64,000 bases of DNA from Strigamia acuminata (GCA_949358305.1 OX442323.1:2914001-2978000), one strand, 5' to 3'; positions 44,151 through 55,541 are shown, numbered from the stretch's first letter. The notes: generated by a model not told the origin, from the letters alone. A program made the numbers and translations.

Positions 44151-46177
44151 ATATATATACTGTATATTAATAACTCGGGTGTGTTTGTTTGTGATTGATT
44201 TTTCGATTTTTTTTTTCGGTCCTATCTTTATGCGATTTCTTCCTGTTTAAACCGGAAATAAGTGTCGCTAATTGTAGAGAATCGCTGGGATTAAGGAAGC
44301 CAAACGTCAACTTTAATGCAATTTGTGCATTGTGTAAATCATTGCATGGGTGGGCTTTTGTAACGGTTTTCTGCCTGCCACTCCACACTTCACACTGTCA
44401 AACTCAAATAAATTGACTAATTCTTTTATCGGTTTTCCATGTTATCCAAAAATTTAAAAAAAAAAAAAAAAAAAAAAGAATAGCAAAGAAGTAAAAAGCT
44501 TTTTCAACGACCAAAAAAGCACATAAAATTGACAAATTTCACATCCATTTCGTTGAAATTGAATTTAACACACTCGATCTTATCACAAATAATTATTTGA
44601 CTAACCAAAAATCCTCCGACAAACATCATTGCAATTTCAATATGAAATGCAGTAATCCTGCTTTGCTCCACTGTCTCGACTTAATTTTTGCGACTAATCG
44701 CCTCGTACTGCACACACCACCTTTAAGAAGAGAAAAAAAATAGAGCCCTCATCTTTACGAGCCATCAATCGATTTTCACACTCCCACTATGCCCTTCAAA
44801 ATACATGAGAACTAAAGTTTATCCCGTAGAGGAAAGACCCTCATGAATATCTAAGTTTTCATGAGTAACATAAAATACTAAAAACATTCACCGTGTGATG
44901 AGCAGGCAGTTGCCATAGCAATGAACGAGCGACAAAAATATTAACTGAATACAAACAGCGAGAGAGAAAAAGCCCCAGTATGAATACGGCATCACGTTCG
45001 TGGAATATTGGAATAATAGAAAATTCGAAAACGATTGGGAAGGCTCGAATCTTGTTTTTGTAATGTTGATGAATCGAGAGGTGCCATCTTGTCGTGCGTT
45101 CACACAAATCCATAATGGAATGTTTTCCAAAGGGTGGCCGCAGTATTGTGATGATTGACGCTTGGAAAACAAAATAATCAAAATGGACGAGGTGTTTTGT
45201 TATCAGCATGACACACTTTTTTTTTTATTTATTTTTTTTTATTTTATAAGTGTGAAGAAAAAATTTATTTCGTCACGCGAAACGTCCGTTCATCATTTTT
45301 TTTTTTTATTGTGAAAAAGTATCAATTTATCGATTTTACTCTCATCAAAAATAATAATAATAGTAATGATAAATTCACTCTGTTTCTAATTTATAATTAT
45401 TGTAACCCAGAATCGTTAGAAATGTAAAATGTTTTATTATACATTGATATTGCAAAGTTTGGTGCTGTGCATGACACCGTGTAATTAACTTATCAAAGTT
45501 AAAAGTGATAATAAATCCAGTGCAACTTGTAGAAAACACTTTGGACAAGCAACACCAGGTTTTTATTCGCCTATGATATGCACCAATCACAATGAGTGTT
45601 TTTGTGCAGAATTTTTACTAATCGAGTGACAAAAAACACCCGTAGTAGTAAATCAGATCTACAAGTATATAATTTTTTCCGTAAAGTACTGGTTTTATTG
45701 GACAAACCTTATGTTAACAACATTTACTGCCAAGATGACATAATTTTACATTTAGACTTAAGAACACAGTACCCCAGTAGCACGGATGATCATCGATTGA
45801 ACACCGCATCTATCGAGATGCTGTGATGTTTCGGTCCTTCTTTGTGTGGATTGTTGTTGGCTAATGAAAACCAACTGAGGAATAATGTAGTCTCTTTTTG
45901 GGCACAAATATTTAGATGTTTACTCTTTTTAGGTATGTACAAGCAGCAACTGATACAAACATAACGATTTGATAAAAAGGAAAACTAACACAACAAAAGA
46001 ACAATACTATGACACATAAAAATGACACACATAACATAATATACTAACTAAAAATAAACACTATTCAAATGACATAAATTCAGATATTGTAAAAAACAAA
46101 TATTATACAATTTATTAAAACGATAAAACCTAAATCTTACAATGCAATGTTAAATCGTTCATTGCGTTACTTGGGTA
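44151..46177. other. Non-coding stretch
   Basis: No supported gene. An A run is at 44456-44477, T runs at 45218-45245 and 45294-45308. The overlapping minus frames at 44859-45209 have no recognisable domain. Confidence 0.45.
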
Positions 46178-46235
46178 GTTAATCACCATTGGGTCTGATC
46201 AGTGCTTGGATGAGAATCCCAGTGTTTTCTCATCC
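46178..46235 (+). mobile_element. 5S rRNA-derived SINE-like fragment with hairpin
   Basis: GTTAATCACCATTGGGTCTG followed by ATCAGTGCTTGGATGAGA matches the 5S rRNA internal control region in order and spacing. Then GGATGAGAA (46208-46216) pairs with TTCTCATCC (46227-46235). The following CTTGTCTGATTAAGATACTG recalls, in inverse sense, the corresponding part of the copy at 15341. A 5S gene is excluded because the 5' and 3' thirds are missing; a 5S-promoter SINE is the best reading. Confidence 0.45.
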
Positions 46236-46734
46236 TTGTCTGATTAAGATACTGTTTCTACAGCAAGAACACCTGCCATCCGCCTCTAACTGTGTTTTGT
46301 GTGGTTTTCCCAGTTCTCGATGCAAACGCAAGGTTGGGTCCTTAAGAAAGTCGTCCTACAGTTTGTGGTTTGCATGGCCGAATCCCCAGACGAACATCTT
46401 ACCTAAGGGGCTATGACCATACTAAGTGTCACAATACAATACTTTTAAATTTGAATCTATTACAACTGGCATGGTTGTAATTCCAACTGCTGAAGTGCAG
46501 TCATCATAAGAATACTCATTTTGGGCGTAAGAGCCCGGGGAGAAAATGAGGAGTCCAAACTGAATGGATTTTCTAAGTCGACTGGTTTTAATATAAGAAA
46601 AGAGTGAGAGACGTTGCTAGGCAGTTGTAGCCTAGCAACTCGCAATACAGTGTTTTGAATTGCTATTGTTAAACAATTATAGAAAATGGCAAGTCAAAGG
46701 ACAGTAGGTGTATTCAAAATGTCATATTTAAGTT
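46236..46734. other. Possible SINE body and spacer
   Basis: The moderately GC-rich segment to about 46425 may be the body of the 5S-headed retroposon. Beyond it no feature is seen. Confidence 0.3.
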
Positions 46735-46979
46735 GTATACTCTGTCTGATCTTAAGAATAGAGAAAACTTCAGCCTTATTACTCCTTACTGTGGAGTGTG
46801 TGATCGCGATCATACTATTCACACAAAGAATTCCATTAAAAACAACAACGAAGTGTATAATAAAAGCTGATGTACTATTAAAACCTGGTGTATTGTTCTA
46901 TTTTTAGGTATCACTACACCAGTGAAAAGGTCTCGACCAATGGGAGTTTTCTCTATTCTTAAGGTCAGACAGAGTATAT
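46735..46979. mobile_element. Foldback family C, copy 5
   Basis: Arms GTATACTCTGTCTGATCTTA and its inverse (CTTAAGGTCAGACAGAGTAT) enclose a short interior. Only the right half of the core is left: TATCACTACACCAGTG and TCTCGACCAATGGGAG. The left core is deleted. The copy-specific arms differ from those of all other copies except for the TATACTC tip. Confidence 0.65.
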
Positions 46980-47009
46980 ACTCTAGTTGCAGTCAAAAAG
47001 GCACTTTGC

Positions 47010-47440
47010 AATCTGTAGTCCCATTGGTCGAGCCAGTTTACTGGTGTAGTGATCCGGAAAAGTAGACCCAAACACCAGAATTGCATTACAAGGTACAGAC
47101 ATTGTAATCGATTGCCTAGGCAACTGCCAAAAATTCAAAATTGTTTACTATCCAGACATAGTAACCAATAAATATAACAAACGTGAGTTTGACATTTTTA
47201 TATGCGTAAAACTTCATAACGTTGACCTAATTCCAGCCGTATTACGCCTAACTATGGACTGTGCTCTACTACGCAGTAAAGTAGTTCTGTGTCAAAGCAT
47301 CACCTTTGACAATGAAACAAGTGTTGGTAATCGATCACAATGTCTGGAGTTCGATTACAATTCTGGTGTTTTGGGCTACTTTTTTGTGCCACTACACCAG
47401 TGATACGGCTGGAAATAGGACAACGTTGTATCGGATCAGA
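47010..47440. mobile_element. Foldback family C, chimeric copy 6
   Basis: The left core is CCCATTGGTCGAGCC, ACTGGTGTAGTGATCC, AAAAGTAGACCC. The right is GGGCTACTTTTTTGTGCC, CTACACCAGTGATACGGC, then GGACAACGTTGTATCGG and AGAGTATA. In the middle (about 47225-47300) lies another right-half sequence (CAGCCGTATTACGCC, CTACTACGCAGTAAAGTAG) as in copy 4, so the copy looks like one element spliced into or recombined with another. It follows copy 5 by about 30 bp. Confidence 0.6.
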
Positions 47441-48101
47441 GTATAAGTGACTGCTCAAATTCTAACTTGTCAGACTTTACACTACTAACCAATAGCTTAT
47501 AAACTTACTGCAAAGCCAAATTATCATTATTATTTTTTTTAGATTTTAATACACAAAACGTCAATTAAACTTTTTGATGTCGGAAACTTTTAAGTTGAAC
47601 TCGTGAGCGATAAGCTCGAGCCAGTGCAGTTTACACAGGCGTAGATGATGCGAAAGTGATCTCTTGCGCCTGGCTTAAGCTTTGCCCATTAGAGCCCGCG
47701 CTATTGATGGCGCAGGTTGGGCCCATGGTAAACTTCGATCCTTCCTTCCCAGATTAACAGAAGAGCATAAGACATCAGTGGCGAGCTAGCTAAGAGCAAT
47801 GTTAGATCGAGAGTAGGTGGCGATCGCAGCGTACAAATCCCGCCATCAGTTCCTTCTACCAACACCCAATTGGATTAAGCCTTAAGTATGATGGAATGAA
47901 TCAGCCACACCTAACTATCCCCCATAACCTTATCTGCAATTACAGCTAAACGAGGGCCTGCATTTGCAATACGTCGCAAATATTTACCCCTCGCCTAATT
48001 ATATTTACACTGCTTTCAACGCCGATCCAAATTTAGTTTAATTACGTTTAACAAAACAAAATTAATTACCCAACGTTTGTGGGTGACTCACACAGCGTAA
48101 G
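47441..48101. other. Non-coding stretch
   Basis: Moderate GC at 47590-47900, with no recognisable RNA gene or coding frame. Confidence 0.4.
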
Positions 48102-48365
48102 GGGTCGTCCATAAATTACGTAACGCTGATTTTTCGATTTTTAGACCCCCTCTCCCCCCTTGTAACAAGGTCGTAACAAATCCACAAACCCCCCCCCCCC
48201 TAGAATATTACGTAACAAAACTCACCACCCCCCCCCCAAAAAAAAATTTGATACATGCTTATAATACAAAAATTTACAAAAAAATTCAAATTTTTTTAAA
48301 AATTTTCAAAAATTTTCAAAAATGTTAAAAAAAATTTTGTTACGTAACATTTTTTAGAATAGATT
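48102..48365. mobile_element. GGGGTCGTCCATAAATTACG repeat
   Basis: Begins AAGGGGTCGTCCATAAATTA and contains three TTACGTAAC words and several long C runs (for example 48190-48201 and 48226-48237). A further GTTACGTAAC occurs at 48340-48349 in the same palindromic form. The opening phrase is one I associate with dispersed repeats of many arthropod genomes, from memory. Boundaries are uncertain. Confidence 0.4.
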
Positions 48366-48447
48366 TCCATACAGAAAATCTCACTTTTTTGCAGTGAGAA
48401 GCGCGCGCAATACACACGTTTTCAAACATAACTACAACTTAAAACTA

Positions 48448-48520
48448 ACAAACCTCGATTATCCAAACTAATTGGGACATGGGTGTTCATAAAACCGAAT
48501 TCTTCAGATAATCGAACATT
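48448..48520. mobile_element. pogo/Tigger-like terminal fragment
   Basis: AACCTCGATTATCCAAACTA, GGACATGGGTGTTCATAAAA and CAGATAATCGAAC follow the order seen at the ends of pogo/Tigger-type elements and in 29248-29376. No transposase. Confidence 0.45.
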
Positions 48521-50033
48521 ACATTTATGAAAATAAAGTCACTAAAATATTATTAAAAAACATGAAAATAAAAGTAATTACAAAATAAAAGTACACAAAA
48601 ATGTTCACTCCACAAGAAACAACAAAGTGTCTGACTTTCGTAGTAATTTTAATAAATTTCTTGAATTGTCTAAAGACTTTTTAACCATGTGGGTTTATTT
48701 CGTTTCCTCAGATTTGTGCCAAGCAAATGTTGGCAACGCTTCAAATTCCAGTGCAAATAGTGTTTATTTACTTGTAGGACAGTAGTCGCAGTCTAAAACG
48801 AGTTGAACAGGTCTAATCTGTGAAATAGTTGTTTGCATGCCGCCCAGATTACGCTCGCTTCACTGCAACGCTTAGTAATGCAAAACTTTACTATTTCTGC
48901 TTATAGAGGGCACAGCAAACCGCTCAAAGGTTTACCTAGCAAGCCCACTAAGACCCTATAAATAACATTTTTACAATTATAACAAGATTTAACCCATTTA
49001 ATTAGGTCGAGCAATGTTTTTTCGTAATCCCTTCCCTAATCCACACTTTATCCCGTTTTAAAAATCTTCAATAGGACACTTTTCATTTCAGGCGCGTTTC
49101 CTCGAAGCATGCATGGAAAGCCAACCCATTTTTTTTTCCCTCGACTAAAAGCTCCTTCCAGCAAACACTTTCTTTGATATATTTTTAATCTGACTACAAA
49201 AGCTTGAGTGACAGAACAAGATGTCGCGCTTGAGTAAAATATATGGCGCAGTGACAAGAAATCTTTCCGAATGATCCAACAGATTTTTATACAAATTAAA
49301 AAAAAAAAAAAGTTTAAAAAAAAAATCGTGTGGAAATATCCGTTTTTGTCAAGCGTAAAATGAGAGACCCAAGCGTCTCACGTGCCATTCATTATTAACA
49401 AAAGATGAATCGAGTGTCAGAACGAGTTACCCGAAACGGCTCGCCTTAATTACCTCAGTAATTGTGCAAACTTCGACCCATTCACTTAGAAATTCAAAGC
49501 TCGCATTTCATTCAAACAACACAAACACGCAGAAAACGGCGTCAATTTTTCATCGACCCCCTCGAACACGGCAACATTTCGAGGCCCCTTTAAAAATCCC
49601 TCTAATAACTTGTCTTCCCGTGATGGGGGTTGAATTGAGTGTAGCCAGCTGTTGTATAATGAAGGAAGGTCAAATCGAGAGTAGAAGCTCTTCAAGCCCA
49701 ATGCGCGCCTTTTGCGGTCTAATGCGTGCCTCAAGTGGCTAGAAATGAGTTTGGGACATTTTATTAGAGCCGAGTGAGGTCACCAGTTCGTTAGCGTAGT
49801 AATTAAAAACTCTAAGTATAAGGCTTAAAGTTTAAGCAGACATTTCCTACCTGAAATATGACACGTTTCTTGCGCCGAGAGGCGGAGGAAAAAATGGCGG
49901 GAGGCGGATTTTAATAAGCGGGAGACGGATGATGATTGTGTTTTATAAATCAAGACGACGGGACAAATCATTGCACAAATATTTGTGCGATAAATTCCTG
50001 TGTTCCGTGGAGAGTGCAATAAATTCTAGAATA
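48521..50033. other. Non-coding stretch
   Basis: No gene recognised. Overlapping frames at 49464-49742 are unrelated to known domains. Confidence 0.45.
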
Positions 50034-50041
50034 CTTTAAAG

Positions 50042-50771
50042 CAGGGGTCGGCAATTAATTTTAAGTGGGGTCCGGATACTATTGAAAATTTTTATCGAGG
50101 TCCAGAAAAAAAACACTTAAAAACCAAAGAAAACGGAAAAAACATTTAAAAACCAAATAAACCCCCCAATAAACACACAACCCAAAAAATACCAATAAAA
50201 CAAGAAAACAAGAAAAAAAACACCGAAAAACCAAAGAAAATGAGGGAAAAACACTTAAAAACCAAATAAAACGAAAAAAAAACACTTAAAAACCAAATAA
50301 AACGGAAAAAAACACTTAAAAACCAAATAAAACGGAAAAAAACACTTAAAAACCAAATAAAACGAGAAAAAAAACACTTAAAAACCAAATAAAACGGAAA
50401 AAAAACACTTAAAAACCAAATAAAACAAAAAAAAACACTTAAAAACCAAATAAAACGAAAAAAAAAACACTTAAAAACCAAATAAAACGGAAAAAAAAAA
50501 CACTTAAAAACCAAATAAAACGAAAAAAAAACACTTAAAAACCAAATAAAACGGAAAAAAAACACTAAAAACCAAATAAAACGGAAAAAACACTTAAAAA
50601 CCAAATAAAACGGAAAAAAACACTTAAAAACCAAATAAACCCCCCAATAAACACACACAACCCAAAAAATACAACTAAAACAAGAAAAACAAGAAAAAAA
50701 CACCGAAAAACCAAAGAAAACGAGAGAAAAACGTCGCTAAAACGTCACCGCGGTCCAAGTTTCGACCGCTG
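50042..50771. mobile_element. hAT element (CAGGGGTCGGCAA), satellite-filled copy 1
   Basis: Starts CAGGGGTCGGCAATTAATTT and ends TTTCGACCGCTG. It is flanked by a perfect 8-bp target duplication CTTTAAAG (50034-50041 and 50772-50779), which together with the CAGGGG..CG..CTG ends identifies a hAT-superfamily element. No transposase frame is present. One copy of the 30-bp phrase GGATACTATTGAAAATTTTT lies near the left end, followed by a long A-rich tandem array. The two long reverse-strand frames (FIWFLSVF repeats) are shadows of the array. Confidence 0.9.
50110..50725. repeat. A-rich minisatellite inside hAT copy 1
   Basis: About 13-15 units of 26-32 bp with consensus ACACTTAAAAACCAAATAAA followed by ACGGAAAAAA. 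Units differ mainly in the length of the final A run. The array is bracketed by a larger repeated block (CCCCCCAATAAACACACA, CCCAAAAAATACCAATAAAA) near 50160 and 50640, so an early duplication of a bigger segment preceded the small-unit expansion. Confidence 0.85.
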
Positions 50772-50779
50772 CTTTAAAG

Positions 50780-51811
50780 AAAAATGTGTTTTTATTTTTT
50801 GTTTTAATGATTTGTGTGGGGAAATATATCTTGGGGAAATTGCGTCGATTAAAAGCGGGGAAAAAACAATGACAATTGTCGTTTATCATTGAGGAAATTA
50901 TAACTAATGTTTTTCTTCTTTTCAAATTTTCATTTTTTTTTTTTATTATTTTTTTTATATGAGAAAATGAATAAAATGTGAAAAGTGTAGTTAGATACAG
51001 ACGAAACATGTCAGCTCATTCATTTCCTTTACCCCTACGAGAATCTACGACACAGAACGAGTAACTACTGCTGTCAAAACGAATTTAAAACGCGTGCAAT
51101 TTATTGTTAGAGCTGTCACTTTTTTTCCATTTTTATGTAACTAAGAATTAATGCTAAAACAACTTTCATTTTTCATCGTCTTTTGATCAAATCCGTGCGA
51201 CGAAAAACGTTAATAAACGAGTGATTAGCGCGAAAATCCCAAAAAAAAGCAAAAAACAAATAAACAAATATCGAGTTATATTGTTGACATTAAAATGAAA
51301 TAAGCGTTTTAAAATGGGAGTAAAAAGCTAATCAAAATTCAAATCTTGGACACAATAAAGCAAAGGAAATGAATTATTCACGTGTGCGAGCAGAGATAAA
51401 AGTAGTTGGAGTGCTTTTATTTTAAACCCACTGCATAGTTAATACTTTTCGACAAAAATAGCGTTCGTGCAAGTTGCAGTAAATGGCATTTGTACTCAAC
51501 TCAGAGGTTAAGAAGGACGTATCAACACTTCCAATTTTCTCCATTTATTTTTAAAGCCGTGCAGACTAAAGCAGCACATCGCTTAAATCATTTTAGAGCA
51601 TAAAAGTGTGATGACAAAAGTACGGAGAAAAACCCCCGAAATCCCTCTCGGATGTAATAACAACACCGTTTTAAATCTCGCAAACTTTCGTATTGATTTT
51701 TATAGCCGTATAAATCTTTTCTTTTTTCTTTTGCAAAACCTGCAATTAGTTCATTTATTGCTCGCTAAAAAAATATGCTGATTAATACCGGTAGTGTGCT
51801 TACATGGATAA
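50780..51811. other. Spacer between the two hAT copies
   Basis: AT-rich, no gene recognised. Confidence 0.5.
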
Positions 51812-52356
51812 CAGGGGTCGGCAAGTAATTTTAAGTGGGTCCGGATACTATTGAAAATTTTTATCGAGGTCCAGATACTATTGAAAATTTTTATCGAGGT
51901 CCAGATACTATTGAAAATTTTTATCGAGGTCCAGATACTATTGAAAATTTTTATCGAGGTCCAGATACTATTGAAAATTTTTATCGAGGTCCAGATACTA
52001 TTGAAAATTTTTATCGAGGTCCAGATACTATTGAAAATTTTTATCGAGGTCCAGATACTATTGAAAATTTTTATCGAGGTCCAGATACTATTGAAAATTT
52101 TTATCGAGGTCCAGATACTATTGAAAATTTTTATCGAGGTCCAGATACTATTGAAAATTTTTATCGAGGTCCAGAAAAAAAACCCTTAAAAACCAAATAA
52201 ACCCCCCAATAAACATACACAACCCAAAAAATACCAATAAAACCTAAAAAACATGAAAAAAACAGGAAAAACAAGAAAAAAAACACAGAAAAACCAAAGA
52301 AACCGAGGAAAAAACGTCTGGATACGGACCACTGTCCGCTTATTGCCGACCGCTTC
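51812..52356. mobile_element. hAT element (CAGGGGTCGGCAA), satellite-filled copy 2
   Basis: Starts CAGGGGTCGGCAAGTAATTT and ends TTGCCGACCGCTTCA. The left flank ATGGATAA and right flank ATGTTTAA agree at six of eight positions, so the target duplication is decayed or the end is slightly off. The right part keeps the family's CCCCCCAATAAACATACA and CCAAAAAATACCAATAAAAC block once. The left phrase is expanded into 30-bp units. Same orientation as copy 1, about 1 kb away. Confidence 0.8.
51841..52170. repeat. Eleven 30-bp tandem units inside hAT copy 2
   Basis: Eleven units of CCAGATACTATTGAAAATTT plus TTATCGAGGT, essentially identical except that the first has CCGG where the others have CCAG. 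The first unit matches the single unit in the sibling copy, marking it as the founder. Because 30 is a multiple of three, the array keeps reading frames open (a GPDTIENFYR repeat); this is not evidence for a protein. Confidence 0.95.
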
Positions 52357-52834
52357 AATGTTTAACTTTTGACCTTTTGGGTTTAATGTTTAGAAATGCA
52401 AATAAGGATATTTGGTGCGCTGTTAAGATTAACCTTGGTGCTTTGTGGAGCTGTATCAAATTTGGAGATTAAATTGTAGTAATTGCACACTTTAATATTG
52501 ATCAAACTAGGAATATTGGATTGCTTGATTGACCTTTGGTTTGATATAAATGTGGAATTAATTTAAGAGGTTTTTTTTTAGGGTTTCAGCAGGAAATTAG
52601 AAAGAGGACGTGAAAAATTGATTTGTGTGTACTTAGTGCTTGGAATTACAAATATTGGGGTGGGATCAGGGGGTAGCCAGTGGAAATCTTTTGTGGGCGT
52701 AGATTTTGGATTTCTTTATTTATGAAATCTTAAGAAATCGTGAAAATCCATAAAATCTTATAAATTGGTCTTGGAAATTGTAAAAATAAAAAATATTGGG
52801 CAAAATCTTTAAAGAAATCCGCCTGAACTCGTTA
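52357..52834. other. Non-coding stretch
   Basis: AT-rich, no feature seen. Confidence 0.5.
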
Positions 52835-53130
52835 AATCCGTAGCAAATCCCTAAAATCTTACAATCTTACAAAGCTCTAAACACCATATCATCCCCATGA
52901 AATCCCCAAAATCCATGAAAGCCCCAAAAATCCCCGAAATCCATGAAATCTCCGATATCTATGAAATCTCCGAAATCCATGAAATCTCCGAAATCCCCAA
53001 AATCCATGAAATCTCCAAAATCCATAAAATACTCAAAAATCCCTAAATTCATGAAAGCTCCGAAATCCATAAAATCACCGAAATCCCCAAAAATCTCCGA
53101 AATCCATGAAATCGCCGAAATCCATACAAT
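52835..53130. repeat. AATCCATGAAATC minisatellite
   Basis: An irregular array built on a 9-bp theme (GAAATCCAT, GAAATCTCC, GAAATCCCC, AAAATCCAT). Its translation (MKSPKSMKSPKS, or GDFMDFGDF on the other strand) is periodic. Units are imperfect, with lengths in multiples of 9 and occasional 10. Confidence 0.8.
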
Positions 53131-55166
53131 TTTACAAATTATTACGCAGAACCGAAAAAAATCGGCCTAAAATCCTGAACAACCTTAGAAATCTTCGAGA
53201 TTTAACAGAATTTCAAAATCTTGTCGTAGCTGTCTCGTGTGCGTAACCATCTTTTATTCCTATACACCTCGTCGACTCCGCCATCTTTTGGCCGCAAGTC
53301 GAACATTAAACTCGAGTGTTTTCGTGTTTAAATTCAGTACCAAAATCCCTATAGCGCAGACTTAAACTCATTCCCTTACAAAAATAATCTACCGCGCTTA
53401 AATCTCACCCTTTAATTTCACCAAACAACGAAAACATCAAAAAAAAAATAAAAAATCTCCCGCAAAAAAATTCCCTCATAAATTCAAACCAACAAACCCA
53501 TTCATAATCGAAAAATCCTTACTACCACGCCAGCAACTAACCAGAAATAATAAGCCTCAACAAGACCACTCGCAGCTCCAACGACCTCGTAAAAATCTCG
53601 CGCGCCACGAGACGAAATCTTCATTAACATAACAAACAACACTTTCCTCACATAAACCAATACATTACACCTCAAGTATAAAATAACAAGAACAATTTGA
53701 TAAGTTTGCTACACTGACTCTCCATCACCCTCGTTTGCGGTTCGGTAATTAAGTTATCATTTGCCAAGCAAAAGAAAGAATAGAATGAGAGAGAAAGAGA
53801 GAAAGAGCTGATTCTTTTATCTCGTTTACATTTTTTCGTTCAAAATTCAACAGAAATCGAGTTTTCCGAACGAGTCGTGCAGTGCAGCGCAACTTTCAGA
53901 CCTCAGGGGTAGATGAAAGAGATCATTACCAACAATTCGGAAAAAAATAAACTTTTATTTGAGTGCACATAACGAACTTTATACGCCAGTCATTATGAAA
54001 AATAAGAGGATTTGACAATTTAAATAAAATGTTCTTCTGAACTTACAGTGTTCAATTCCATGCTTCGTAAACACAATTTAAATTGCGAGTTCGTTGCACT
54101 GTGAAATATAAATACAGCGCGACGGAAAAAAACTAATTAAAATAATACTCCGTATATAGTAAACGCGGAGATTGATTGACAGGTGTAGATTTGTTTACCC
54201 CGGTTATCTACTAATGCCACCCAAGCCCGACGACAACGTTCCCATATATACCATAAACCCACAGAATCCGCCACAGATTAAATTAAGCCCGCAACATTTG
54301 GACCGGTATCTTTGATTGACAGCCATTCAATCACTACTCAATCATCCGCCACTTCATTAGTGCAGAACAAATCAAATGCCTGCGAAGCTTTTAAGTTTTA
54401 AACTATTAATACACAGCAGTTTGAACATGCGAATGCCATCAATCATTCGGGGTCAATAATGCAATGCAGGGAAGAAAACTCCAGTTGATTGAGTTTAGTT
54501 TGTTTCCTCGTAATTTGCTGATGTGAAAAATATGCTAAAATCACAGCAAAGCGAGAGCAAAAATGGAAAAATATTATTGGAATTTCTTTTTCTTTTTTGG
54601 TTATTCGGTTCTCTGTGAGTGATTTCCCTGGAATTTTAATGGATTTTTTTGGTTTTCTAATGGAAATCCATACGGGATTGCTGCGAATGGTCTGAGTCAT
54701 TTATATTTTCCAGATAAAATGACAGATAATTCTTCTTTTGCCACCATCTACATTTAATCTTAGCAGAAATATCTGCTAGCAGCCGAGCCCGACCCACCAC
54801 ATCGTTAAAACTTCATTTAGCACAACGTACAATAACTTCGCATTTGCAACCCTCGTGTTAACTTCGTAATTTTATTCAATTTAATAACTGTCATTCATTG
54901 CTGACTCGATTACGAACTTAATTAGTCATCTATTCAATTGAATATTTATTAACAGATTAAATAGCAACTGGAGAAGGGTCAAGAGTGCTTTGAGTCCTCC
55001 ATATATATTCTGACAATAAGTCCTGCAACCATTCAATGTTCAACCTTCTTGTCAACACAATTTATTATTTAATAAATCAATACCCGGGTGGTCTCATAAC
55101 ATAACCTACACTTAGGAAAACCTTCTTTCACCAAGATATATATATACTGAATTTCATCAATTCTAA
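53131..55166. other. Non-coding stretch
   Basis: No supported gene. AT-rich, with short frames of no recognisable type. Confidence 0.45.
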
Positions 55167-55497
55167 AGGTAGGTTCACACTTTTGTTCACACTAGATGCA
55201 ATGCAAGAAAACTGACGCAACGCAAGCTGCTTGCGTCCAAAAATTCTTGACGTTGACGCCAATTCCTGCTTCAACTCCAAGTTGAAGTAAGCAACACAAT
55301 GCAAAGAAAGGTCTCACGATCGACTCCAACTCTCGTCGATTCACGTCTGGTTGGCAAGACTTTGCCACACGCAAACAGGCCACCATTTTCGGATTCTGGA
55401 ACTAGTTCTAGAACTAGATCCAATTCCAAGTTTTATTGAAACCATCTGATTGGTCAGACGCAACATCAATTGTTTCAGCTCTGTTCACACGAAGAAA
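55167..55497. mobile_element. GACGCAACG family F, copy 2
   Basis: Shares GTTCACACTTTTGTTCACAC, GACGCAACGCAAGCTGCTTG, CGTCCAAAAATTCTTGACGT, GACTCCAACTCTCGTCGATT and GAACTAGATCCAATTCCA with 16117-16446, with a different insert (AACTCCAAGTTGAAGTAAGC) in the middle. The right inverted end (CTTGCGTTGCG) is missing, so it is truncated. It sits 45 bp before the MITE at 55542. Confidence 0.6.
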
Positions 55498-55541
55498 TAC
55501 GGTATACGGTATACCGTAGAATTTCATGGATCCTGACGTTA

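Noticed and set aside
50079-50703. A 185-codon reverse frame with FIWFLSVF repeats
   Set aside because: It is a translation of the A-rich minisatellite inside a hAT element.
51835-52200. A 121-codon GPDTIENFYR repeat protein
   Set aside because: The frame is open only because the tandem unit is 30 bp; it lies inside a non-coding hAT element.
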